Source: Terriglobus sp. RCC_193 (GTDB lineage Bacteria > Acidobacteriota > Terriglobia > Terriglobales > Acidobacteriaceae). Taken from it: a DNA stretch of 64,000 nucleotides. A program made the position numbers and the translations under genes. The stretch covers positions 1,432,037 to 1,496,036 of the forward strand of contig NZ_JBFUPK010000002.1 in NCBI RefSeq assembly GCF_041355105.1, written 5' to 3'. Of the stretch, positions 16,361 through 23,953 are shown piece after piece. The notes below the pieces were generated by a model. It was given only the letters and a program-made list of their open reading frames with translations. It made no database searches and was not told the DNA's origin. Each line of letters starts with the position of its first letter. Position 1 is the first letter of the stretch.

Positions 16361-18015
16361 GCGGGGATTCTCAGAGTGAAGGTGCTGCCTTGTCCGGGTG
16401 TGCTTGCTACGGTGACGGAACCACCGTGCGCTTCGGCTGCGGAGCGTACGAGGCTGAGGCCGATACCGGAGCCGGGGATGTTTGTTTCCGCAGCAGACTG
16501 GCCGCGGTAGAAAGGCTCGAACAGATGTTCGCGATCAGCGGCTTCGATGCCGGGGCCGTGGTCGGAGATATGTATGAGGATTGCGTGCTTGTTTGTGGAG
16601 TATTCGGCCTGAATGCCGATCCAGTGGCCACTGGCGGCGTATTTGATTGCGTTTGTCAGCAGGTTGTCGATGGCCATGCGGAGTAAGTTGGCATCGCCTT
16701 GAATCGTTGGAAGATTGTTGGGGATGCCCTGCTCGACCTGGAATTGTGCGCGCATGAGTTCGTCGTGGTGTGTCGATAGAACGGTGGTGATGATGTTTGC
16801 GATGTTGATCGGTGCGCGTGTTGCTGTGCCGAGGTTGGAGTGGATGCCAGCGTATTGAAGCGTTTGCTCGATCATTTCGCTGAGGCGACGTGATTGCTGA
16901 TGGATGAGTTCGCCGTATTGCGTGACCTTGTCTGTGCCGGAGACGAGGCCGTCAGCCTGATTGCGCGAAAGCATGGAAATGGACGAAACGGGAGTGCGCA
17001 GTTCATGCGAGACGGCCGCGACGAATTGCATACGTTGTTCTGCGGCGCGTTGCATGCGATATGCGCTTAGGACAAGAAGGATGATGGATGTGCCGAGAAG
17101 AAATTCTGCAGCGACAAGGAGCAGGAGTTCCTGTCGACGCTGGTGACGGAAGGCAGCGGCGAGTGGCAGACCGCGATGTGCGATCTGCAATTCCCATATG
17201 CCGTCGTTTGGCAGAGCAGGAAGACGCGGTACGACGCGGTCTTCGGTTTGAATTTGATAGCGCTGGATGATTCTGCCGGGAGGGGTTGGTGCGTTGGTTG
17301 GACGTCCTGGTATGAGAGGAAAGTTTCGCAGTGACACGGCGAAGAAGGGCTTACGCAAATCCGGTGTGATCTTCGGGCCGTAGATTCGCTGTGCGTCGCG
17401 ATGGCGCGGGACGATGGCGAAATCGTAGTCGTTCATGGAGGATTTGCCGAAGGTCTCCGGAAGGAGTTTTGGAATGAGCGTGGTCCTGATGAAGTCTTCA
17501 TCGAGTAATGCGATGAAGCAATGGTTGGCACGCGAGATACGGAATAGGCTTTGACCTTGTTTCGTTTTTTCGACAACGGGTTGAAACAGAGGCGTTGTAA
17601 TGGCGAGTGGTTGCTGAGAGATGGTGGCGGTGCATTCTTCGGGATGCATCCAGTCGGGTGTTGCTACGGCCGTGAATGTGCCGGAACTGTTGGCGTGCAG
17701 AACGCGGGGCCGTGCGCCGGAAGCGTCGATGAGATAGAGATCTTTTACCAGCCTCGGAAGAGATGGCAGCGGCGCGTTTGTGGTCCATGCGGTTTGCGCG
17801 TCGTTCTGAAGGAAGCTGACGGCGTCTGCGATGTTGCGATTAAAACGCGAGGCAAAGAGTGAAGCGGAGAGGTCGAGGTGTTCGCGTTCGCGCTGTAGAT
17901 CCGCGGTGAGCACGCGTTTTGACCATCGGTACTGCACAAATGCGACGACGCCGAGGAGTATCGCGAGCGTAACGCAGATGGCGATGAGAGTCCGAAAGCC
18001 GAAACGAAGGTGCAT
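16357..18015 (-). CDS. Sensor histidine kinase
   Basis: This membrane kinase of 552 residues has TM1 (9-28), a periplasmic sensor region of about 270 residues, TM2 (297-317), a HisKA domain with phosphoacceptor H337 in AVSHELRTP, and a HATPase domain with N-box DNLLTNAIKYA, G1 HISDHGPGIEA and G2 GSGIGLSLV. The sensor region has no family I recognise. The kinase gene is transcribed first, then the regulator, then the TIGR03435 gene; kinase-first order is less common. The signal is unknown. Confidence 0.92.
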   Translation of the reverse strand: MHLRFGFRTLIAICVTLAILLGVVAFVQYRWSKRVLTADLQREREHLDLSASLFASRFNRNIADAVSFLQNDAQTAWTTNAPLPSLPRLVKDLYLIDASGARPRVLHANSSGTFTAVATPDWMHPEECTATISQQPLAITTPLFQPVVEKTKQGQSLFRISRANHCFIALLDEDFIRTTLIPKLLPETFGKSSMNDYDFAIVPRHRDAQRIYGPKITPDLRKPFFAVSLRNFPLIPGRPTNAPTPPGRIIQRYQIQTEDRVVPRLPALPNDGIWELQIAHRGLPLAAAFRHQRRQELLLLVAAEFLLGTSIILLVLSAYRMQRAAEQRMQFVAAVSHELRTPVSSISMLSRNQADGLVSGTDKVTQYGELIHQQSRRLSEMIEQTLQYAGIHSNLGTATRAPINIANIITTVLSTHHDELMRAQFQVEQGIPNNLPTIQGDANLLRMAIDNLLTNAIKYAASGHWIGIQAEYSTNKHAILIHISDHGPGIEAADREHLFEPFYRGQSAAETNIPGSGIGLSLVRSAAEAHGGSVTVASTPGQGSTFTLRIPA

Positions 18016-18053
18016 GGACGTGGATTGTAGCGATGGGGTGGATGAGACACAAG

Positions 18054-18310
18054 GATGGCATTCCCTCAGGGGCTAAACCCCCTGGCTTCGCGGCCTTTTA
18101 CGGCAGGGCTGAAGCCCTGCCCTTCCGAGTACTTCGTACCGTTCTCGACGCTTCGCGTGGTCGTGCTTCGCACGATGAGAGCGGCTTTGCCGCTCGGCCC
18201 AGGTTAGCTTCGCGAACCTGGGGCACCCGGAGTTGTGGCTGAGAGGGTTCGATAATTTCGCTACTGCGAGAGTTCGTTGGGATTCTTCGCTGCGCTCAGA
18301 ATGACTGCGT
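18054..18310. repeat. Mosaic intergenic repeat block, copy 2
   Basis: Modules are, in order, CCCTCAGGGGCTAAA (about 18063), the hairpin CAGGGCTGAAGCCCTG (18103-18118), CTTCGCGTGGTCGTGCTTCG, GAGCGGCTTTGCCGCTC, the main hairpin CCCAGGTT...AACCTGGG (18198-18222) with GGCACCCGG, and GTTGGGATTCTTCGCTGCG. The same modules in the same order occur at 23.7 and 25.8 kb. Confidence 0.85.
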
Positions 18311-18343
18311 CGACGGTTTTAAATGATCCCGCAGTTTTCTCTT

Positions 18344-18457
18344 TTCCGTAGAAATTCAAGTGGTGTATTTATTCCCGTAGAAATTCGAGTGGTGTATTGA
18401 TTCCCATAGAAGTTCGAGTGGTGTAGTATTCATTCCCATAGGAATTCGAGGGGAGAG
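18344..18457 (+). repeat. Four tandem ~29-bp repeats before padR
   Basis: The unit TTCCCGTAGAAATTCGAGTG, followed by GTGTA, starts at 18344, 18372, 18401 and 18433 (periods 28, 29 and 32). Copies 1-3 are nearly identical; copy 4 diverges at its end into GAGGGGAGAG, which serves as the padR ribosome-binding site. The array abuts the regulator gene, so it may be a multi-copy operator or the promoter itself. Confidence 0.85.
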
Positions 18458-18463
18458 TTGGCG

Positions 18464-18817
18464 ATGGCGAAGAAGAACCAGGTGGACAGCGAGATGTTAA
18501 AGGGGACGCTGGACATGATGATTCTGCGGACGCTGGTGGGCGGCGATGCGCATGGGCACACCATTGCCAAGGTGATTGAACACACATCAGAAGATGTGTT
18601 GGAAGTGGAACAGGGCTCGCTGTATCCGGCGCTGCATCGGCTGGAGGATCGTCGCTGGGTTTCTTCGTATTGGGGTGTGAGTGAGAACAATCGCAAGGCG
18701 AAGTTCTACAAGATGACGGCAGAAGGGCGTAAGCAACTGGTGCGCGAAGTGACGCGGTGGCGGCAGATGACTCGCGCGATTGGGTTGGTGATGGGCGAAG
18801 AGGGAGGTGCGCAATGA
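18464..18817 (+). CDS. PadR-family transcriptional regulator
   Basis: This 117-residue repressor is a typical short PadR: LKGTLDMMILRTLVGGDAHG opens the winged helix, VEQGSLYPALHRLEDRRWV is the recognition region and KFYKMTAEGRKQL the wing, followed by a C-terminal dimerisation helix. The ATG at 18464 is eight bases after GAGGGGAG; a TTG six bases upstream is less likely. Its stop overlaps the start of the permease gene (ATGA). PadR genes paired with this permease type are a recurrent acidobacterial arrangement. The ligand is unknown. Confidence 0.93.
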   Translation: MAKKNQVDSEMLKGTLDMMILRTLVGGDAHGHTIAKVIEHTSEDVLEVEQGSLYPALHRLEDRRWVSSYWGVSENNRKAKFYKMTAEGRKQLVREVTRWRQMTRAIGLVMGEEGGAQ

Positions 18818-21465
18818 GCTGGTTCCGGTTCTTTCGTCGCAAGCGTTCCGATGCGGAGTTGCAGGAAGAGATGACGTCGTTCCTGAATGAGGAGACGGCG
18901 GACAATGTGGCGCGCGGCATGTCTGAGGAAGAGGCGCGACGACAGGCTCATGTGAAGCTGGGCAGCAGGGAGAAGGTGCGTGAATCGTTGTGGGCGCAGA
19001 ACTCATTTCAACCGTTGACGAGTCTTGCGCGTGATGTGAAGTTCGCGAGTCGCACACTGCGACGTACGCCGGGGTTTTCGTTCCTTGCCGTGCTGGTGGT
19101 GGCATTGTGCATTGGTGCAGCGACATCCCTGTTCACGATTGCGCGTTCGGTATTGCTGCGCCCGCTGCCGTTTCATGATCCAGACAAGCTGGTGATGTTG
19201 TATGAGGACCGCACGAAGGATGGCGTGCCTCCTGCCAAGCCGGGATACAACCCGGTGTCTCCCGCGGATTTTTACGATTGGCGATCGAAGACGCATGGCT
19301 TTGAAGATATGGCCGTCACGCGTGGCGCGGGTTACAACCTGACAGGCGAGCGTGGTGAATTACCGGAGTCAGTGCGTGCTGCCGCAGGATCATGGAACCT
19401 GATGCGTGTGCTGGGTGTGCAGCCTGCGGTGGGACGCTGGTTCACAGAGGCAGAGGACAAGCCGGGCACCACTTCAGTAATGTTGACGTGGAGTGTGTAT
19501 CAGCGGCGATTTGGCGGCGATGCAGCGATTGTGGGTCGTCAGATTCACCTGGATGATAAGCCGTATACGGTGGTGGGTGTGTTGCCGTCGTGGTTTCGGT
19601 ATCCAGATGCCGGGATCGTGTTGTGGGTTCCGTATCAGGGCGATATGGGAGAGACACTGCAACACCACGACTACCACCAGAGCCAGGTGATCGCGCGGAT
19701 GAAGGATGGCGTGTCGCTGGCGAGTGCGGTGGCGCAGGTGCAGGCGGTGCAGATGCAGCTTCACCTTGCGTATCCTGATGAGCCGGTGCATGACCTGGTG
19801 GAAATGCGACCCATGCATGAGGATGTAACGGGCGATGTGAAACAGCCGCTGCAACTGATGCTGGGCGCGGTGGCATGTATGTTGCTGATCGGCTGTTTGA
19901 ATGTGTCGAACCTGCTGGTGGCGCGTGGCGCTGCACGGCAGCGCGAGGTTGCCATTCGCAGTGCGTTGGGTGCGCAGCGTGCTGCATTGATCCGCGAACA
20001 GATGACGGAGAGCGTGCTGATCTGCATAGCCGGTGGCACGCTTGGCGTGGCGTTGTCCGTGCTGGCAACCCAGATCCTTGCGCATGCATGGAAGGATCTA
20101 CCCACTGTACAGAGCATTCATCTGGATGGGACCGTGATTGCTTTTGCCTGCGCGCTGGTGTGTGTTGCAGCGCTGGTGGCAGGGCTGGTTCCCGCGTTGT
20201 CGTCTACGGACAAGTCGATGCTGAGTGCGATGCAGAGTTCCACGCGCACGGGAGGCGGCAGCATTGGACGCACGGCGTTGCGCAAGTGGATGCTGACTGC
20301 GGAGATTGCGATTACGGTGGTACTGCTGGTAGCGGCGGGACTGCTGGGCAAGAGCTTTCTGAAGCTGCGGACGACGGATGTTGGTTGTGTGACGAAAAAC
20401 GTGCTGACGCTTCGTTACAGCCTGCCGGAGAAGCAGTATGACACGCCTGAGAAGGTGAACTCGTTTCAGGAATCTTTGCTGGAGCGTGTGCGTGCGTTAC
20501 CAGGAGTGAAGGGAGTTGCGCTGGGGAATACCGTTCCTGCTGCCGGTTACTGGGGCGACTTTGTGTTCACGGTGAAGGAGCATCCTCCTCTTCAGGCGGG
20601 TGCACCCATACAAGTTGGATTGGTGCGATGGGCTGATCCCGGGTACTTCACGGGGTTGGGAATTCCGTTGGTGCGTGGGCGCTTCTTTACGAACCAGGAT
20701 CGGTTGGAGCGTGCGTACAAGGTGATTGTGAGTAAGCAGTTGGCCGATCGTTATTTTCCGGGCGAGGATGCGATCAGCAGACATCTGCATGTGGCGGCAC
20801 ATGCGCTGAAAGGCAAGCCGGACGCAACGGATTACGAGATCGTGGGCGTGGTGGGCGATGTGATCTACCAGGTGGGTAAGGAAGCGCGACCGATGATGTA
20901 CTTCCCGCTGCTGGATGGAACGATGAGTGGAGCAACGCTGGCAGTGCGCACCCAGTATGATTCGCTACAGTTTGCGCTGCCGGTGCAGAAGCAGATTGCA
21001 GCGCTGGATGCAGGATTGCCGGTGGCGGACGTGCGGACGATGGATCAGGTGGTCGGCGAGTCACTGGGGAATCAGAGCCTGAGTGCTGCGCTGGTGCTGG
21101 CGTTTGCGGTGTTGTCGTTGTTGCTGGCTTCGGTGGGTTTGTATGGCGTGCTGTCGTACCTGACAGTGCAGCGGACGCAGGAGCTTGGCATTCGGATGGC
21201 GCTGGGTGCGCAGCGCGAGCAGTTGCTAACACAGATGCTGCTGGATGGTATGAAGCCGGCACTGTTCGGGCTTGGTCTGGGGATGGTGGCGAGTTTTGCA
21301 GTGACGCGCGTGTTGCAGACGATGTTGTTTGCGACGAAGCCGCTTGATCCGGTGGTGCTGTTCGGTGTGGTTGCGACGCTGCTGGTGGTGGCGATGTGTG
21401 CGTGCCTGGTGCCTGCGTGGCGGGCTTCACGCATTGAACCGATGCAGGCTTTGCGGATGGAGTAA
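18814..21465 (+). CDS. ADOP-type ABC permease (MacB/FtsX fold)
   Basis: This 883-residue membrane protein has the acidobacterial duplicated-permease layout: a cytosolic N-terminal segment (1-80) with DAELQEEMTSFLNEE, a first TM helix near 89-110, a MacB-like periplasmic domain, an FtsX block of three helices (about 345-470), a fourth TM near 490, a second periplasmic domain and a second FtsX block at 750-880 ending in RMALGAQ, ACLVPAWRASRIEP. No ATPase gene is adjacent, so it must borrow one or act without one. It is translationally coupled to padR. Confidence 0.9.
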   Translation: MSWFRFFRRKRSDAELQEEMTSFLNEETADNVARGMSEEEARRQAHVKLGSREKVRESLWAQNSFQPLTSLARDVKFASRTLRRTPGFSFLAVLVVALCIGAATSLFTIARSVLLRPLPFHDPDKLVMLYEDRTKDGVPPAKPGYNPVSPADFYDWRSKTHGFEDMAVTRGAGYNLTGERGELPESVRAAAGSWNLMRVLGVQPAVGRWFTEAEDKPGTTSVMLTWSVYQRRFGGDAAIVGRQIHLDDKPYTVVGVLPSWFRYPDAGIVLWVPYQGDMGETLQHHDYHQSQVIARMKDGVSLASAVAQVQAVQMQLHLAYPDEPVHDLVEMRPMHEDVTGDVKQPLQLMLGAVACMLLIGCLNVSNLLVARGAARQREVAIRSALGAQRAALIREQMTESVLICIAGGTLGVALSVLATQILAHAWKDLPTVQSIHLDGTVIAFACALVCVAALVAGLVPALSSTDKSMLSAMQSSTRTGGGSIGRTALRKWMLTAEIAITVVLLVAAGLLGKSFLKLRTTDVGCVTKNVLTLRYSLPEKQYDTPEKVNSFQESLLERVRALPGVKGVALGNTVPAAGYWGDFVFTVKEHPPLQAGAPIQVGLVRWADPGYFTGLGIPLVRGRFFTNQDRLERAYKVIVSKQLADRYFPGEDAISRHLHVAAHALKGKPDATDYEIVGVVGDVIYQVGKEARPMMYFPLLDGTMSGATLAVRTQYDSLQFALPVQKQIAALDAGLPVADVRTMDQVVGESLGNQSLSAALVLAFAVLSLLLASVGLYGVLSYLTVQRTQELGIRMALGAQREQLLTQMLLDGMKPALFGLGLGMVASFAVTRVLQTMLFATKPLDPVVLFGVVATLLVVAMCACLVPAWRASRIEPMQALRME

Positions 21466-21517
21466 TAAGGAAGTTCTGGTTAAGCAAATCTTTCGTGAAT
21501 GTGTTGCGATAGATTGC

Positions 21518-21847
21518 GTGGATGTTTTCGGAGTGCAGGTGCGCGGTGTTGAGGTGGATATGCAGACTCGCTGCGTTCACTATCACTCATCGCGCGATGT
21601 GATTGCGATTCGTATGGCTTGCTGCGGTGTTTACTTCGCCTGCAAGGATTGCCATGAGGAAGTTGCTGGTCATGCGATTGTGGTGTGGCCGCGTTCGCAG
21701 TGGGATACGCGTGCCGTACTATGCGGCGTGTGTGGGGATGAGTTGACCATCCACGAGTATATGGAGTGCGACAACCGGTGTCCGCGCTGTGAGGCTGCGT
21801 TCAATCCCGGTTGCCGGAACCACTATCACTTTTATTTTGAAGTTTGA
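21518..21847 (+). CDS. CHY-type zinc-finger protein
   Basis: About 109 residues with the CHY zinc-finger pattern: TRCVHYHSSRDVIAIRMACC, then ACKDCHEEVAGH, then a distal CGVCGDELTIHEYMECDNRC with CEAAFNPGC. These Cys/His pairs can hold three zinc ions, as in Hot13/Pirh2-type CHY domains; in bacteria the role is unknown. The start is uncertain: GTG at 21518, 21533 or 21539 all precede the conserved VEVDMQTRC, and none has a clear ribosome-binding site. It follows the permease gene by about 50 bases and overlaps the 3' end of the convergent GAF gene by 16. Confidence 0.8.
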   Translation: MDVFGVQVRGVEVDMQTRCVHYHSSRDVIAIRMACCGVYFACKDCHEEVAGHAIVVWPRSQWDTRAVLCGVCGDELTIHEYMECDNRCPRCEAAFNPGCRNHYHFYFEV

Positions 21848-22311
21848 GTGCGCTCGATGAAGCTGCCGATGATTGTGGCGCATTCTTCGAGGAAGTCACG
21901 GTCGGCGGCGGTGAAGGCTGCGGCGTCGTGGCTGTCGATGTCGATTTCACCGATGACTTTGCCGTGGGCGTGGATGGGAACGACGATCTCAGATTTGGTT
22001 TCAATGGAGCAGGCGAGATAACGCGGGTCGGAGTGAACGTCGTCTACGATGACGGTCTGATTCTGCGCGACGGCGGCTCCGCAAATGCCTTGATGGATGG
22101 GGATGCGTGTGTGTTCCGTGGGTGCGCCGCGGAAGGGGCCGAGGACAAGCATCTCCGCGTCATTGGGGTCGAGCATGTAGAAGCCGGTCCAGTTGTAGTG
22201 GGGCAGGCGTGACGGAATGATGTCGACGATGAAGTTCTGCAGGGATTCAAGCGATGGGGCGGTGGTGGCGAAGGCGGCGATCTCTGCGAGGATGCCGGTG
22301 TAGAGGATCAT
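21832..22311 (-). CDS. GAF-domain protein, free methionine-R-sulfoxide reductase-like
   Basis: This single GAF domain of 159 residues from ATG 22311 fits the fRMsr/YebR type, which reduces free Met-R-sulfoxide with cysteines in the GAF pocket. Two of the key cysteines are visible: in QGICGAAVAQNQT and in RYLACSIETKSEIVVPI (the usual ACD is ACS here). A third catalytic Cys between them (position 94 in E. coli) is not seen, as is also true of parts of the family. A further upstream start at 22395 would read into a repeat and is rejected. Confidence 0.8.
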   Translation of the reverse strand: MILYTGILAEIAAFATTAPSLESLQNFIVDIIPSRLPHYNWTGFYMLDPNDAEMLVLGPFRGAPTEHTRIPIHQGICGAAVAQNQTVIVDDVHSDPRYLACSIETKSEIVVPIHAHGKVIGEIDIDSHDAAAFTAADRDFLEECATIIGSFIERTQTSK

Positions 22312-22371
22312 GGATTTATTGTGCGCTCTTGTGGTTGTTTCGTGTTCCCGGTGCGTCGTAGCGGGCAGAGA

Positions 22372-22660
22372 AGAATGCAGGTCCTTCGACTTCACTTCGT
22401 TTCGCTCAGGATGACGATTCTTCGAATCGTATGAGCTTCGCTGATTTCCCCTGATTTGCGCTTTTGCGTTTTTGCGCTAATTTCCGCTTTTGAGCTGATT
22501 TCCGCTTTTGCGCGAATGGAGCGGATTGTTGGAAGGAACTTTGACTCTGTGTCGTCGCGGGAGAATGTGTTGGGATTCTTCCCCTTCGACAAGCTCAGGG
22601 GCAGAATGACGATCGGAGATCGTACGAGCTTTGCTTTGATACAAAATGACGTTCAGGCTC
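22372..22660. repeat. Repeat modules before the cytochrome gene
   Basis: CAGGTCCTTCGACTTCACTT at 22379 and TTCGACAAGCTCAGG near 22583 are versions of the mosaic-repeat modules, each ending in AGGATGACG or AGAATGACG. Between them (22455-22515) is a simple TTTTGCGC/TGATTTCCGC tandem stretch. The main hairpin is absent in this copy. Confidence 0.6.
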
Positions 22661-22692
22661 TCTCCGTTGCGAAGTTGCAAGATGTGGCGAGG

Positions 22693-23691
22693 ATGGGGCA
22701 GGATGGCTGGGTGAATTCATCCAGGGTTTTTACTGCGTTGTTTGCCGCGCTGGCCGTTGCTGCGCTGGGCTCGTCCGTTCTTCATGCTTATCCGGCGGAT
22801 GGCCCCAAGGTTCCAGCATGGGCTTATCCGCAGGGTGTTCACGAAGAGCCTGCCCCGGATGATGGCAAGCTGTATCACCTGCCCGGTACTACGCAGGCGT
22901 TTACGGACACGCAGATTAATCGCGTGAATGCAACGATTGACTGGTTTCCGAAGTCGCATCCGGCGCCGCCTTCACCGGTGATTACGGGGACGGAGAAGTA
23001 CAAGGCATGTGGCACGTGTCACCTGATGAACGGCGTTGGAAAGCCGGAGACGGGCGACCTGCAGGGCTTGCCAGTGGCCTACCTTCTACAGCAGTTGGAC
23101 GACATGAAGAATGACCGTCGTCATCCTGCGTATATGCCTTCCAGTCTTACGGGGATGGTTGCGATTGCGAAGGCGTTGACGCCGGAAGAGGCTCGGCAGG
23201 CAGCGGAGTATTTCCACTCTGTTCCGCCGGTGACGCATATTCGTGTGGTGGAGTCTGCGGATGCTCCGGTGACGCATCCGGGGCCGCATACGATTCAGCT
23301 TCCTGATCCGTCGGGTGCGCGTGCGCCGATTGGTACGCGCATTGTGGAAGTGTCGGAAGACGTGGAGCGCACAAAGCTGCGCGATCCTTCTATTGGTTTT
23401 GTTGCCTACGTTCCCGTGGGCAGCATCGCTCGCGGTGAGGCGCTGGTGAAGACTGGTGGTGCGAGCAAGATGACTTGCATCATGTGTCATGGTGCGGATC
23501 TGAAGGGGATGGGCGATTCGTTTCCGTCACTGGCAGGGCATTCGCCTACGGCTACGGCGCGGCAGTTGTTTGATTTCCGGAGTGGTGCGCGGGATGGGAA
23601 GAATGCTGCGGCGATGAAGCCTGTGGTGGCTGGGCTTTCCGATAGCAATATTGTGGATGTGTCTGCTTATCTGGCTTCGTTGAAGCCTTAG
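22693..23691 (+). CDS. Di-haem c-type cytochrome, exported
   Basis: From ATG 22693 (332 residues; GTG 22711 also possible) the protein has a signal sequence (FTALFAALAVAALGSSVLHA) and two haem-binding motifs, CGTCH in the first domain and CIMCH in the second. Each is followed by a plausible distal Met (MPSSL; GMGDSFPSLAGH). The two-domain layout, with FPSLAGHSPTATARQLFDF, resembles cytochrome c4 or the c subunits of membrane dehydrogenases, so it should carry electrons in the periplasm. An upstream in-frame start at 22456 lies in repeat DNA and is not credible. Confidence 0.87.
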   Translation: MGQDGWVNSSRVFTALFAALAVAALGSSVLHAYPADGPKVPAWAYPQGVHEEPAPDDGKLYHLPGTTQAFTDTQINRVNATIDWFPKSHPAPPSPVITGTEKYKACGTCHLMNGVGKPETGDLQGLPVAYLLQQLDDMKNDRRHPAYMPSSLTGMVAIAKALTPEEARQAAEYFHSVPPVTHIRVVESADAPVTHPGPHTIQLPDPSGARAPIGTRIVEVSEDVERTKLRDPSIGFVAYVPVGSIARGEALVKTGGASKMTCIMCHGADLKGMGDSFPSLAGHSPTATARQLFDFRSGARDGKNAAAMKPVVAGLSDSNIVDVSAYLASLKP

Positions 23692-23694
23692 GTT

Positions 23695-23945
23695 GCATTC
23701 CCTCAGGGGCTAAAGCCGCTTGCTGATTGTGGGTTTTACGGCAGGGCTGAAGCCCTGCCCTTCCGAGTGCTTCGTACCGTTCTTGACGCTTCGCGTGGTC
23801 GTGCTTCGCACGAATGCCCAGGTTAGCTTCGCGAACCTGGGGTACCCGGTTTTGTGGCTGGAAGGGTTCGAGCTTGCTGCTGCGCTGATTCGTTGGGATT
23901 CTTTTCCTCGACAAGCTCAGGGTCAGGATGACGGCTCTGAGCTTG
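23695..23945. repeat. Mosaic intergenic repeat block, copy 3
   Basis: Same order as copy 2: CCCTCAGGGGCTAAA, CAGGGCTGAAGCCCTG, CTTCGCGTGGTCGTGCTTCG, then the hairpin CCCAGGTT...AACCTGGG at 23817-23841 (followed by GGTACCCGG) and GATTCGTTGGGATTCTT. It fills the space between the convergent cytochrome and ThyX genes and may serve as their shared terminator. Confidence 0.85.
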
Positions 23946-23953
23946 TCGTTGAC

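Noticed and set aside
18344-18457. CRISPR-like array (four repeats)
   Set aside because: Units are almost contiguous with no unique spacers of 30 bases or more, and there are no cas genes. It is a tandem repeat.
22456-22692. N-terminal extension of the di-haem cytochrome
   Set aside because: The added 79 residues come from repeat DNA and would bury the signal peptide.
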